Of a stretch of 64,000 bases of DNA, positions 1-10,707 are shown one piece after another. Every line of letters starts with the position of its first letter. The stretch's first letter is position 1. The DNA is taken from positions 174,451 through 238,450 of the forward strand of contig NW_019775611.1 in the NCBI RefSeq assembly GCF_001039355.2, written 5' to 3'. The position numbers and the translations under genes were made by a program. The notes below the pieces were generated by a model. It was not told where the DNA came from and made no database searches. It saw only the letters and a program-made list of their open reading frames with translations. This DNA comes from Lingula anatina. Lineage: Eukaryota > Brachiopoda > Lingulata > Lingulida > Lingulidae.

Positions 1-735
1 CAACACAGGTGCCTACTACTAACTTAACCTCTGTCAAGGCTGCAGATTAATATTGTGTACTCTTTACACCATCGCGCAGCATAGCAGCGACTCGAGAGTG
101 CCATAAATGAACCAAAGACTTATAAGTAAATAACTGGTGAAAAATCAATCTGTGGCCCTGGTAGAGGGTACTGCTAACTGAGGTTTGAGCTTCTGCACAA
201 GTCCATTTTTGGGTGTTTGGGTGATCATATATAAGGGGTTCTCCGAATATATCTGAATGCGTTTAAAGTATTTCAGTCTAAAAGTTATTCCTGGCACTGC
301 CAAATCGAAAAACACTAAATAAATTAAACAAAAAGTTAACATAGACAGCAAACTCATGGTAACCGCTTCGGCAATTTGTTTAGATATCTGTTAGCAGGAA
401 AAGTGGTTAATTTTCAATGACGTTTATAACACTGAATAACAGAATGTGATTTTCTTTTTTCACCCTTTGCCATAGCTTGAAACTGTAATTAATTTTATGT
501 TTTCAATGAACAATATATAAAAAAACGTTGATTGTGTCTATGAACGAGGTTATGTAAAACAAACAGGTGGCCATTCAAGATGAATCGCATACGATTTGTA
601 CAATATTTTGTTTTGTTGAAATTTCAATTTCCTTCCTGATTGCCAACCTCTTTGTTGCATCACAGTTGGATTAACAATGTTTTCAATTAGCAAATAGGGT
701 TTCATTTGTAAAAATTAAGTGAGATTTACCAGCAG

Positions 736-903
736 CAGGGGCGGATTTAGGCCGTCTTCTGGGTCTTCCAGAAGACGGTCAGACTTTCAAGTTAACATTG
801 ACGGGTATCTAATTTTTTCTGTTGGAAGACGGTCAAAATTGGACGATATATCAACAAGGATAATTTGGAAGACTGTCAGTAAATAGCTCTGGATCCGCCC
901 CTG
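736..903. mobile_element. MITE with CAGGGGCGGAT termini (family A, copy 1)
   Basis: A 168-bp element begins CAGGGGCGGATTTAG and ends CTGGATCCGCCCCTG, which are near-perfect terminal inverted repeats. A 5-bp direct repeat AGCAG flanks it (731-735 and 904-908). The interior repeats the words GAAGACGGTC / GACTGTC several times. It has no coding capacity. A second, diverged copy in inverse orientation lies at 58978-59131. The termini resemble those of non-autonomous hAT-like elements, but the flanking repeat is shorter than the usual 8 bp, so the superfamily is uncertain. Confidence 0.8.
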
Positions 904-1138
904 AGCAGACTTTATGTGGGAAATGAGGGCTGTGATAGGTACCACAATCTTACACAATCACGACATTTCTAAACCTCCTCCAATCAGGCATCTATTCACC
1001 GGGATCAAGGTTCAAAATACAGCTGATAGATAAAAAAAACCAAAGCAAAGAAACATCAACATGTGACCTCGACTGTGCACGATCAACGCTTGCCTGTCAG
1101 TCAAAGAATGTTTGTAAAATCTGTTATTAAAGAAACAT

Positions 1139-1440
1139 ACAAAGTCAATTTTTTGTCATAAAAACCAACCAAATGCCAGTATATAGTTTCAAGTAGTATA
1201 ACTAAGAGAATTACCAAAAGACATTGTTTAATTTTACCGGAAAGTGATGTTTGAACAGAATTTTTCTGCTAGCATTCTATGCTGTATGTCAATGGGGCAG
1301 AAAAGTAGGTCACGAAAGTAGGTTAAATTGACAACCAAAAATTTAAAGAAAGGAGCACTCTAAAGCTCTTTTATGCCTGATCGGGTGATTTATTCAGTTT
1401 ATCTCTTGGCATGTCGAATTTATAAGAGTCGTATAAGAAA
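1139..1440. repeat. Dispersed repeat, copy 1 (partner at 7845-8115)
   Basis: About 300 bp align with 7845-8115. Shared blocks include AAATGCCAGTATATAG, ACTAAGAGAATTACCAAAA, TTTTTCTGCTAGC and ATGGGGCAGAAA, in the same order and with similar spacing. No coding frame and no clear termini, so the class is unknown. Confidence 0.75.
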
Positions 1441-2340
1441 CTAGTAGAAGTGGTTTACATGTGTTACTGGGAATCCACGCTCCACCGATGCTCAGTTCGT
1501 ATGTACCTTAAACTTTCAATATCTTAAGCTAAGGATACTGTAAGCGTTCGCCAAAAACTTCTTATTTACTGATTCACATACTGCCTTCTTTTGGATAACT
1601 GTTAAATCTTTAGTGTTCGGTGACTAAATTAATTAACATTAACACTCATGTTATATTACGGGTGACATCGTTATTGTGATTTTTGGGTAAAAATTGGATA
1701 ATCGATTTCTCAAATTTCTTTTTAAACGCCAATTTAATGACATCATTTACTAGTCCAAAACCCTGCCAGCGATAAAGCAAAGTAGTGCCCTTGTTTTATG
1801 AAAATCTATAATTATGGGCTCAAAACTCCATAACAAAAATATTTAACCCAAAATATGACGGCACGGGATTGTACTCGCGATAAAATCTTATTCAGGGCTG
1901 AAGTTATGCCCATACCGACTGCTATCTCACCTCAAATTAGGAAGGTGTTAAATTGTGTTTGGGGTGGTCGGCTCATGCCTTGGTTAAACTACCTCTTATC
2001 AAAATAACACGATCCAAGGCTGGGCCCCTGGGGACGTGTGTTTTGACAGCGCCCCTAGTTAAAAGCTTTGAGATTGTTTGCGGGACGCTCGAGATTAAAA
2101 AAGAATGCTGTGATTTCTATACTGTAGATATGTTTCTTTTACGTCTGTTTGACAGAGTGATTAGATGTATCATTTTTTTTTTTTTTGATCTGATAAAATA
2201 ACTGTTCATAGCCGTTGTATGGTGTACTACTTTTACCTTGCTTGTTGTGAGGCGTCTCACCTCAGCGTGGTGTGGAAAGATTCGTCTCACCTCTGTGTGA
2301 TTTTTACCAAAAAAGAGAATGGTTTTACGGGTGACGTACA

Positions 2341-2453
2341 GCCTGGTGGTGGGGGGGGGGGGGGGGGNNNNNNNNNNTCTTTTCGGTCAACAGGTGACCT
2401 TCATCAGCTGCAGAGTCCGAGTGATAGGGGGTGTGGGGGGGGGGGGGGGTCAG
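2341..2453. repeat. Poly-G tracts flanking a 10-N assembly gap
   Basis: G-rich runs occupy 2346-2367 and about 2431-2450, with Ns at 2368-2377 between them. The gap is probably caused by failure to sequence through the homopolymer. Short open frames here are glycine or proline runs translated from the tract and are not genes. Confidence 0.9.
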
Positions 2454-2714
2454 TGCTGTATTCAGAATGGTGGTATCAGCTACCCAGCTCAGAACGTGTA
2501 ACAAGGGACACCGTGAAGACAGGGTCTTCTCAATGCACAACAGCCTTAATACCTTGGGGAACTGTGAACAGTGCGTGTTTAGGCGGAAAGTGGTATATAT
2601 ATATATATGTATATACGATAATATCTACCTTTGACTTCCATACGTGTTCTTAATGTTCCTTTTAAAATGTCTCAGTAATTTTAGGTAACGCTTAGACGAA
2701 TGCCATTTACAAAA

Positions 2715-2715
2715 A

Positions 2716-2757
<42 letters not shown>
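2715..2757. repeat. (ATT)n microsatellite
   Basis: About 14 units of ATT, uninterrupted, in the presumed galactosyltransferase intron. Confidence 0.95.
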
Positions 2758-2759
<2 letters not shown>

Positions 2760-2820
2760 GATGTCAAAAATAGATTTTTAAACAGAAAATTCAAAACGTG
2801 AAAAATTAAGACTGACTTAC

Positions 2821-3059
2821 CTGATCTACAACAAATATCCCGTAGTCTAAGTTTTGTTTCTGAAACAACGGAATCATGTTATTAAGAAAAACTCTCAGCT
2901 GTGAATCCCGTCCTCGGAAAGGTATTATAATGGCGACGTGAACGTTGGGATTACAGTTCTTTGGTCTCCAGAGGCCTCCTGGTAGTAAACCAGTATCTTT
3001 AAATTTGTTCTCAAGCTCTCTCCAAGATGGCGGATTCAAGTTCACCATTCGTCTTCTAG
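2821..3059 (-). CDS. Beta-1,4-galactosyltransferase, exon 2 (start of catalytic domain)
   Basis: The exon reads on the minus strand from a strong acceptor (polypyrimidine tract then CAG at 3060-3062) to the donor CAG|GTAAGT at 2821/2820. The translation contains WRPKNCNPNVHVAIIIPFRGR and ends LDYGIFVVDQ. This is the conserved entry into the beta-4-galactosyltransferase fold: the cysteine before the first strand, the PFR motif that helps bind the UDP-galactose uridine, and the YGI-V-Q strand. Family members in the Golgi lumen transfer galactose (sometimes GalNAc or xylose-linked galactose) to acceptor sugars. PFRGR stands where most vertebrate members have PFRNR. The exon starts with two bases of a codon, matching the one base left by the exon at 7142-7535, and ends in phase 0. 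It opens with RRRMVNLNPPSW, stem-like sequence. The remaining catalytic exons are left of base 1. I cannot assign a B4GALT subtype. Confidence 0.88.
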
Positions 3060-3077
3060 CTGAAAAAAAAAAAGAAA

Positions 3078-3080
<3 letters not shown>

Positions 3081-3166
<86 letters not shown>
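3081..3166. repeat. (TA)n microsatellite
   Basis: About 40 TA units with one short TTTATA interruption, immediately beside the polypyrimidine tract of the exon 2 acceptor on the minus strand. Confidence 0.95.
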
Positions 3167-3168
<2 letters not shown>

Positions 3169-3328
3169 TTGTTTTCAGATGGATGCGGTGTCTTAGAGCC
3201 TGGTTATAGGAAGAGATATAAATGTTGCATACCAGTATATATATCAATATAATGCTGTAAAAAAAGATTGGTGTTATCTGTTGTGGAGAAATTGACAAAA
3301 AAAGGAGAATTTATAAATGTGCAGGCTA

Positions 3329-4580
3329 TCTTGGGTCCTAGTAAATTACCTTCTGCATAATAAAACGGTAATAACCATAATAAAACCATATAGTTTTCGT
3401 GGGCCATATGTTAAAAGCAAATGAAAAAAAAAAACAAACATCTGAACGTCCCGAGCGGGACTATCAATAAAAGCGATCTTCACATTAAGCTCCCTAAAAT
3501 GTTGCTGTCATGGGAATGGTCATTGGGACTATAGATTGCAATAGCAGATAAACACATGTACACCCAAACTTTCCCTCTCACTGACGAGGTTAAAAGTTTC
3601 CATTTGATACAGGACCTAGCTACGAATCTTCTTTGGCTTCGTGGTAACTCCGTAACTATGTAGTAACTTGAGTGCGAGTTCCGAGTCCTCTCAAGTTATG
3701 TGTAGTTTTTTTTCCTAGAAATAATATGTTAAATTTTGCTTTTGATTAATATAAGGGGACCCTGGTTTGTACAGAGGGTGGAGGGGTCTGTCAAGGCGCA
3801 GTCGGTAGGGTGCATGGATGCTGAAAAACAATCCAAAGCGACACCAACCATGGTAACGAGAAGCCACGAGTTCGAATCCCGGATGAGGCACGTCCGTTCA
3901 TCACGATAACGACATGGCCTCTGGATCGGGAAGTCACGGGAATGAATGCGGACTCTCGTGGGTCCTAGCAAAATATCTTTTGCATAATAAAACCATATGG
4001 TTTAGAAAAAATGATCGATTTAAAAAAGAACATATTCCTGAGTACAATAATATTTTCTTTCTCTTCGCTTAAAGCTCCTTAAAATGGTGCTGTCATGGGA
4101 ATGGTTATTGATCTCTATCCTTTACCAGCTACTCCACAGATCACACTTGAATTGACCTATAGCTAAAACCCTACGGGGCCTTGCCTGTCATACTGCAATT
4201 TCATCAAAATGTGCTATCTTCTTGGAGGGATTATCAGAGAGAAAAGTTTTTATTTTTTTTTAATGTCGCGTCGCCTCTATTGCCTTTACCCCCTTCCTAT
4301 CTTGGGCCCTTGCTCCTTAAAGACTGTTCACATGTTCATACAGTACCCGGGGCAACTCCACAGTCAACACTGAAAGAGTAAAGACTACTCAAGTCTGAAA
4401 CCGCCAAGGTGTGAACAGCTGTGGACCTCATTGTGCTCTATATGTATAACGTCAATGGTGAAACCAAACGTTATCTCAGTGTAAAATAAAATGAAAATAA
4501 AAACATCTGAAGCCATCTAACTAGGAACGTTCCGAGCGGGATATCAATGAAACCGATCGAACTTGAATTGACTCAGTAGC
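3329..4580. repeat. Locally duplicated block around the SINE
   Basis: Several segments recur here in the same orientation. GGGTCCTAG..AAAT..CTT.TGCATAATAAAAC occurs at about 3329 and 3959. TTAAGCTCC(C/T)TAAAATG.TGCTGTCATGGGAATGG occurs at about 3485 and 4070. CGTCCCGAGCGGGACTATCAAT at about 3448 matches CGTTCCGAGCGGGATATCAATG at about 4528. CACTTGAATTGAC or ACTTGAATTGAC occurs at about 4144 and 4561. This looks like local duplication or several fragments of one dispersed repeat. No coding potential. Confidence 0.65.
3785..3970 (+). mobile_element. tRNA-derived SINE
   Basis: An RNA polymerase III type A box lies at about 3792-3810 (AAGGCGCAGTCGGTAGGG) and a B box at 3868-3882 (GAGTTCGAATCCCGG). 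They are about 65 bp apart, more than in a normal tRNA, and there is no foldable tRNA body. This is the usual head of invertebrate tRNA-type SINEs. The 3' part runs into GGGTCCTAGCAAAATATC, which recurs at about 3329 and could be a tail shared with another element. Confidence 0.65.
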
Positions 4581-6526
4581 TGTCCGGTATAACACCACGC
4601 CATACCACCTGTTAACCGCGTTCACCAGAAAAAAAGTATAAAACAAACTCCTAGTTTGCAAGCAGTAAAATATGACCATTTTAAATAAATAGTAGAAAAT
4701 ATACTACTGACCTGCAGCAGCAATGCAACAAGCGATATTTAGTGTTTTCACTTGCATAGATCTTTATCATATCCTCTTAGTTACTGTAAACAGTGTCCCT
4801 ATGAAGAGGGATACTTGCAAATCAATAACTCTATCATAATGCACTTGCAAATAAAAAAATGTTATTCATACGATTGTGATGTGTTACTCTTCTAATCACT
4901 CGCAATGATCTTTAACAGCAATTTTGTTTAGTTGAGAGGGTATTGTAACTTGCTGCTCGAAAAAATACGCTATAATAATAAAACTATTATAATTATTTTA
5001 TTCATTTATTTATTGCTGGTTTTGGTGGTGCTGGTGAATTTTGTTGTCCACTGCATCTTGCGGTGACATACATTGCGGTGACGTCTTTGAGGTCGGGGTT
5101 TGCCCTTGTCAAAACTAAACAATTTTCACCTTCATCTTCACTAGAAGACAAAAGATTAAAACACAATGACGGTATAGGTTTAATCATGACTATATGAATA
5201 AGACTATGTGATTAAGATAAGTATTACATCTAACTTTTCCTTTAGTATGGTTGCTTGGAGGCAGTGCAGCTGAGGGAAGCTTCGGAGGATTCATATACAA
5301 ATATACTGTACATAAATATGACCCTCTACCAGGGCCGCAGATTAATTATGTGAACATTTCTAAAACGTAAAGAAAATATATCTCTGTTTCATGAATTACC
5401 TAGAAACATGGCTCTCTTGGCCAAGAAATTTTAATTTAATTTAAAATTTCCTTTATTAAATAGCTTGTTTGATTTGCCAACAATTTGGGACATTTTAGAT
5501 CGAAATTCTTTATAATGTTATTACTTTTTGAGGAAGTCAATTTTGCCCTAGAATGTACATGTATAATATATGTGGATTTGAGATCACACAACGTGCAAAT
5601 TCTGATTCAAGGTTGGGTTTGGGTTAATTCTGTCCACCAGTGTCTATCTGACGCTTATGTGAGCTTTTCTGAAATTAAACACTCTATTTATGACGTCTTT
5701 CCTTTAAGGTATCTTAGTAGATTTTTTTGTTGAATTTGGCTTTAAATTGGCAATGCATCAATGTTTCATTTAGCATTTTACGGGTTTACATTGTTCATCG
5801 ACTGATTGCAATTTGATGCATTTATATTACGTATTTTATCATCATTTAATCTATTCTATTAATATTAAATATCTGAATATACCTCTTGCTACCTGGCGCC
5901 TTATCTGGTACATATAGTTTATGTAGAGCAAAGGACATAACCCAGCAGCAAAACAATAAACAATGATTTAGGAGGTCTAGTACTAAAAAGTTTTAAATGA
6001 TGCTTTGTAAAAGTCAGAACCTTCATGTATTTGTGGCATACCGGGTTAGACAGATAAACAGGCATTTTAGTCCCTTATTTTCGAGGTGTGGTATATTTTG
6101 ACTTGTAACTTGTAACTTTTAAGTCTAAAATTTTTTTTAAAGTTTAAAAGTTCCTCTAACAGGTAACAGTCCAATTTTCCATATTCGAGTTTTGTCCAAG
6201 CAGCAAATCAAAGCATTTTCTATATAGCAATAACATGTTTATAAATAGCCCACCTTTTGTGTAAATTAATAGAAACTAGTTGGAGGGGCATAACTTTACA
6301 GTATATACATGTACCAATACATGAACAAAAATGCATAACTTTCACCCAGATCTTGTGTTGAAAATAAACACAGAACTATCCGGTGGTGTTGCTGTTCTAC
6401 AATTTTTCCAATATCTCATTTTGTGGTACTAAGACCCATTTGCATTTTACTAGTAGAACTCGACCTGTTAATTGTAAACACATCGGAAAAGGTCATGACG
6501 CAAAAACCTTGAATACACCACTCTCA

Positions 6527-6580
6527 AAAATAAATAAATAAATAAATAAATAATTAATTATTTAAATAAATAAATATAGA
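6527..6580. repeat. (AAAT)n microsatellite
   Basis: AAAT repeats with a short AATTAATTATTT interruption, in the galactosyltransferase intron. Confidence 0.9.
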
Positions 6581-6710
6581 AATAATAGTCATTAATATAG
6601 AAAACCTATATTTTATAGAAAACCTTTGTATGGTCCATATAAAAATATGAATATAAGGGGATCTGGAAGTATAGAAATTTTGTTTTAACCTAATATAGGG
6701 CCTATACCCA

Positions 6711-6929
6711 CAATGGACAATAGAAGTGTTACCCCCACTGAACCAATACTTAGGGGGAGATAAATGACTGTGGAATGATATGCTCCTTGTATCATTTTAT
6801 TAAGATCAAATTTCACAAAAAAATGTAGACCAGGCATTATAACTACTCAAGATCTGCCTACTTTGATTATTGATTACTTGATTATTATTTTATTACTCTG
6901 ATTCAGGGGGTGACACTTCTATTGTCTGT

Positions 6930-6931
<2 letters not shown>
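6711..6931. mobile_element. Inverted-repeat element (MITE-like)
   Basis: The left arm at 6711-6742 contains GACAATAGAAGTGTTACCCC. The right arm at 6902-6931 is its reverse complement with few mismatches (GGGGGTGACACTTCTATTGTC). About 160 bp of AT-rich non-coding DNA lie between. Outside each arm the word TATAGGGCCTATA occurs (about 6693-6706 and 6957-6969), so the true ends may lie further out. No TSD could be fixed because a TA tract abuts the right arm. Confidence 0.65.
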
Positions 6932-6964
<33 letters not shown>

Positions 6965-6982
6965 CCTATATATATATATATG
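6931..6982. repeat. (TA)n tract interrupted by GGGCC
   Basis: TA repeats on both sides of a TATAGGGCCTATA word. Confidence 0.9.
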
Positions 6983-7141
6983 TATATATCTTGATAAAAA
7001 GATAGGAACTGTATAGAGGATTCATTTCAAATTACGACTACCTTGTTTTGAATTTAAAAGCATGACTGACTTGATGGATATCTGACTTGGTTTGTATCTG
7101 ACTTGTCCCTTGGTCCCAATAACCTGCCTAAATAAACTCAC

Positions 7142-7535
7142 CTAAAGCCGTTTCTTGGATAGAACACGTCTTATTAAGTCCTTCCGCATTCCTGGTGACA
7201 GAGTCTTTTATTTTTAAAATACTGGAATTCACTTTTGATGGTGTATCTGACATCCTGTATGCATATGAAGTGTTAACGGAAAATGAATTGCCATAAAAAG
7301 ACGAAATAATTTTAACTGGATACTGCGCTAAAAATGATAAGAATGAAATTCCTTCTGATTCACGTCGGCTGTCAGTGTTGTTGAGAGTTAAGTCACGTTT
7401 TCTCGTGTATCTTTGCTTTTCTGTAGGCCTAAACTTGTAAAATATCAATGCCTGCAGTAATAAAAGACCCACCAGAAGCCCAGTCATCCTTTTTAACCGC
7501 ACACGTATCGGTAGCTGCGTGGCAATTGCCGCCAT
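7142..7535 (-). CDS. Beta-1,4-galactosyltransferase, coding exon 1 (tail, membrane anchor, stem)
   Basis: On the minus strand the first in-frame ATG (7535) has a good context (A at -3, G at +4, ACAATATGG). The upstream frame contains a likely acceptor (TTAATTGCAG ending at 7561), so 7536-7560 would be 5' UTR and a further non-coding exon should exist upstream. Residues 1-16 are basic (RVRLKR). Residues 17-33 form one hydrophobic helix (MTGLLVGLLLLQALIFY), giving the type II Golgi-anchor topology. The rest is a Ser/Thr-rich stem with N-glycosylation sequons (NNT near residue 52, then NTS, NSS and NKT) and one cysteine near the end. The exon ends TTAG|GTGAGT at 7142, leaving one base of a codon, which fits the next exon. 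The enzyme identity rests on exon 2; this exon alone would only say type II membrane protein. Confidence 0.8.
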
Positions 7536-7844
7536 ATTGTTCTCAGCTCTTCTGTCATCTCTGCAATTAATCAAAGTCGCGAGAATACACCAATGACTGG
7601 CTCAGCTTGTTTATCTTAATATGTTCCAGCATGTGTTTTTCTTATTTGATCAACCTTGCCTTGACATTGCCGATTGCATCTTTATCAATCGAATGTTATA
7701 CTATAAATAGTATTTCTTAAATATACTATAATTAGTATTTCTTCGAAGGTTCCTTTTTAACTCCTTCTTCTTTTCCGTTTCCTCGCAACAAAAAGATCTA
7801 ACACGCACTGTATGCATTTAAGATGAATATGAAGTCAATTTTTT

Positions 7845-8115
7845 GCCACAAAAGCCCTCCAAATGCCAGTATATAGATTCAAATATTATAACTAAGAGAA
7901 TTACCAAAATACATGGTTAAATATTATCATATTAAATTATATTTGAACGGATTTTTCTGCTAGCTTTTTATGCTTTTTATAAATGGGGCAGAAAGTAGGT
8001 TTAATTTACACCATTTACAAAAAGTGGCAATTTTAGCATTTTTATGGTTGATTAAGTGATTTATCTAGTTTAACCCTTAATATGTGGAATCAATTTCAGT
8101 CGTAAAGTTATAAAT
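7845..8115. repeat. Dispersed repeat, copy 2 (partner at 1139-1440)
   Basis: Aligns with 1139-1440 (blocks AAATGCCAGTATATAG, CTAAGAGAATTACCAAAA, TTTTTCTGCTAGC). It is followed directly by a perfect hairpin and then by a second repeat type, so it may be the left part of a larger composite element. Confidence 0.75.
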
Positions 8116-8128
8116 TAATTTATAATTT

Positions 8129-8186
8129 GCCAAGTTTTTGTCATTATACCGTAGTGATGAATACGGTATAATGACAAAAACTTGGC
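8129..8186. repeat. Perfect 25-bp inverted repeat with 8-nt loop
   Basis: The left arm 8129-8153 (GCCAAGTTTTTGTCATTATA then CCGTA) is the exact reverse complement of 8162-8186, with the loop GTGATGAA between. A diverged single copy of the arm occurs at about 9474-9494 (TTTGTCAGTATACCGCAGTG), so this is part of a repeated element. Confidence 0.9.
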
Positions 8187-8199
8187 AGATCAACAATAT

Positions 8200-8375
8200 T
8201 TGAACCAAAGAAAACAAAGTCTATGTTCAAGTAATCTCTCTTCAAAGAGCTTTGTATTTGATCTACAGTGTAGGTGACATGTTGGACCTCGCTATCTATA
8301 GTATATCAGTTGAACTGGGGATTTGCTCTGGTGACAAACTATAAATAGTATTTCCAGGAAGGTTCTCGTGTTATT
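8200..8375. repeat. Dispersed repeat (partners near 7690-7770 and 9925-10065)
   Basis: Shared blocks in order with 9925-10065: AATCTCTCTTCAAAGAG / AATCTCTTTAAGAAGAG, TTTGATCTA, GGTGACAT, GACCTCG, TATCAGTTGAA, and TA.CATTTCCAGGAAGGTTCT. ACTATAAATAGTATTTC also recurs at about 7702. The class is unknown and it is non-coding. Confidence 0.65.
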
Positions 8376-8774
8376 CTTCCTTCCGTCCTTCCTTTTTTTT
8401 TTCTATTTTTTTTTCTTTTTTGCTGCATAAAGGTTTAACACGCATTGTGTACTCTAAGGACGCAGAGGATATGGTGCTATATATTATGATATGTCTAACA
8501 ATTTGTTGGACTAAGGCCCATGTGACATGATTCAAATTTCGCAAAAAAATAAAAATGTTATGTGAATATAAATAAATAGAAATAATAAAAATAAAAATAA
8601 AATAAATAATTATAATAAAAGTAATAAATACATCTGCTCGCAGAGCGAGGAGTTGCGAACTATAACACACTTTAAATAGAAAAATAAAATATAAAAACAA
8701 ATACTGCAAAAACAAAGGAATGAATGGAAGAGTGCACAGGATATTTGAGCCTTTCGCAGGCTGTGCTGAATAAT

Positions 8775-8981
8775 GGCCACGTTCACAACCAGTTGATCTG
8801 AGGACTATCTAGTCCACGGATCAAATATGGCGCGCACTTTCCATTAATGGATTCCTGTCTCTAACGCGCGCCGTTCCAGCAGGGGCAGAGCAATGAAATC
8901 TCGGCACGTTTACCAGTGGGTCGCGCCATATTTGGTCCGCGGACTAGTCAGTCTTCGCATTGACTGGTTGTATATTCGGCC
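8775..8981. mobile_element. Palindromic MITE, family 1 (ATTCAC termini)
   Basis: The left arm starts GGCCACGTTCACAACCAGTT and the right arm ends AACTGG..TATATTCGGCC in inverse. Inner arms carry GGATCAAATATGGC and GCCATATTTGGTCC. An AAT trinucleotide lies on both sides (8772-8774, 8982-8984). This is the most leftward of about nine copies of the family, which shares the terminus G(G)CYGCATTCACAAC and the inner GATCAAATATGG / CCATATTTGATC. Confidence 0.8.
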
Positions 8982-9705
8982 AATTTTCACAAACGGAAGT
9001 TAGAGCACTCTGTCGCTTGTGACATTCCTCCAACTGTCTTTGAGATTATAATGAACAATCCATTCATTCGTGTAGTTTCGTTCACAGACGTCTTACAGAT
9101 TAACAGTTCAAATCCCCTACATATGCCGTTCCCGGTCGATGAATTGGGTGAGACCTGGTACGTTGGAAGGAGGCATGACCCAGCATCACTTCACACAATC
9201 AGTGAGATTAGCCTACATTAAAAAAAATGCAATTTGTTTTAAATTTCAATGGGCGTTTCCCATATTCATTTAAAAATTGGAGATTTTTTACATTTAGGCA
9301 ATAAGCATGATCCTTGTGAAAATCAGTAAGCTTTATCTTAGAGCAATTACCAATCTACTGATTTTTTTTTTACACCAATATATATAAAAAGTGACCTCTG
9401 ACGCCGAACAAAAATCTGACCACAAACAAACAAAGCAGATCACATACCTGCAAAAATTCTTGTTTTTTAATTGTTTGTCAGTATACCGCAGTGATTAATT
9501 AATTGTTTAAACCAAAGAAACAGAAATCTACGGTATCAAGCTCCAGACACTACCTGTATATTGGGCCGTGGACGTCAAAATTACTTTCTCTTTCATCAAA
9601 GACGCAGAAAGAGGGAGAATATGTGACTCGTCAGCGACTAATAATCTCCGAAAGCGCAAGCGTGCTATTTCTCGTATCTTCCACCATATTGAAAATAGTC
9701 ACCAT

Positions 9706-9730
9706 AAAAAAAAAAAAAAAAAAAAAAAAA
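9706..9730. repeat. Poly-A tract
   Basis: About 25 A. A possible remnant of a retroposed tail, but no upstream RNA-like unit or target duplication was recognised. Confidence 0.9.
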
Positions 9731-10251
9731 CCGTAAGGGGATAATTATTCAGCCAGACACCCAGATGGAAGCCGGTAACATTCTTTGTGTAATGAAAAGC
9801 TGGGTTTTACTTTGTGGTAGGCCTACTATACTAATTTGTGACTAATTTGTGCATTTGTGCTCCCAAATCTAAGGCTCGTTTTAGAAAATAGCCATATCGT
9901 TTAAGAGGCCAGGGTTTAACGCCAGTTTTTATCGTAATCTCTTTAAGAAGAGGTTTTCATTTGATCTAGGTGACATTCTGACCTCGGTATCTGTATCAGT
10001 TGAAATGGATGATACGGCAACCGGACTAAAATAGCATTTCCAGGAAGGTTCTTTTCTTTTCGCTTCTTTCAATGCAATTTTTTTGCTACAAATAAAGTTC
10101 TATATGCTTTTAAGGGCATTGAGGAGATTGATACAGATGTTAACTTACAATTTGATAGAAATAGGCTTGAGCGGTTTAATTCGAATTTCGAATACTGATC
10201 AGTTTCATCTTCAAAAGGTTGCAACTACAAATGCAGATATATAAAATATGG

Positions 10252-10252
<1 letters not shown>

Positions 10253-10335
<83 letters not shown>
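10253..10335. repeat. (TA)n microsatellite, about 41 units
   Basis: An uninterrupted TA tract of about 82 bp, cruciform- and melting-prone, and a likely length polymorphism. Confidence 0.95.
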
Positions 10336-10338
<3 letters not shown>

Positions 10339-10606
10339 TTAGATTGGCCTGGGCCCACCCGAACACAAGAAGTTCAATGAATGTGTAGATTGTGTTAGTT
10401 GTGACACTACCGCGTGGCGGTCCGCCGGGGGGAATATTCCTTGTTAATTTTATATTGGATAATTGTCAAAGCTTTTTTATGAACTGTGAACGTACGAGAA
10501 CAGCTTAAGTCAGCTTGGAAAAATTATGTGAAAATAAAGAAAAAGAAAGTTTATGAAAAAAAAAAAAACATGAACGCAACTTCACTATTTTACAGGGGTA
10601 GGCCTA

Positions 10607-10671
10607 CGCCTGTTAGTCCGAGGGCGCAATGTTCCGAGGGTCCGATCGATTTTCCGAAGACTGTAGGAGCC

Positions 10672-10707
<36 letters not shown>

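Larger units (their letters stand above)
1..2820. other. Intron or downstream part of the galactosyltransferase gene; no exon seen
   Basis: The minus-strand galactosyltransferase gene should continue leftwards through this stretch. I looked on the minus strand for the next family motifs (the DVD metal site, a YFGGV-like segment, WGWGGEDDD) and found none, so I treat it as intron. It holds a MITE (736-903), a dispersed repeat copy (about 1139-1440), poly-G tracts around a 10-N gap, and ATT and TA microsatellites. The short open frame at 145-357 (minus) has no recognisable homology and is probably chance. Confidence 0.5.
3060..7141 (-). other. Intron 1 of the galactosyltransferase gene
   Basis: A 4.1-kb intron with a GTGAGT donor on the minus strand at 7141 and a polypyrimidine/CAG acceptor at 3060. 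It contains a TA microsatellite, a tRNA-derived SINE, locally repeated blocks, an inverted-repeat element and AAAT/TA tracts. I see no further coding exon. Confidence 0.75.

Noticed and set aside
145-357. 70-codon minus-strand frame with a hydrophobic start
   Set aside because: Right strand for the galactosyltransferase but no family motif and no splice acceptor at the start.
2219-2653. Overlapping frames on both strands around the poly-G gap
   Set aside because: Poly-Gly/poly-Pro translations of a homopolymer and of Ns.
3785-3890. Functional tRNA gene
   Set aside because: A and B boxes are present but too far apart and no cloverleaf can be drawn; a SINE is the better call.
10176-10358. Tyr-Ile repeat protein on the minus strand
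   Set aside because: Translation of the TA microsatellite.
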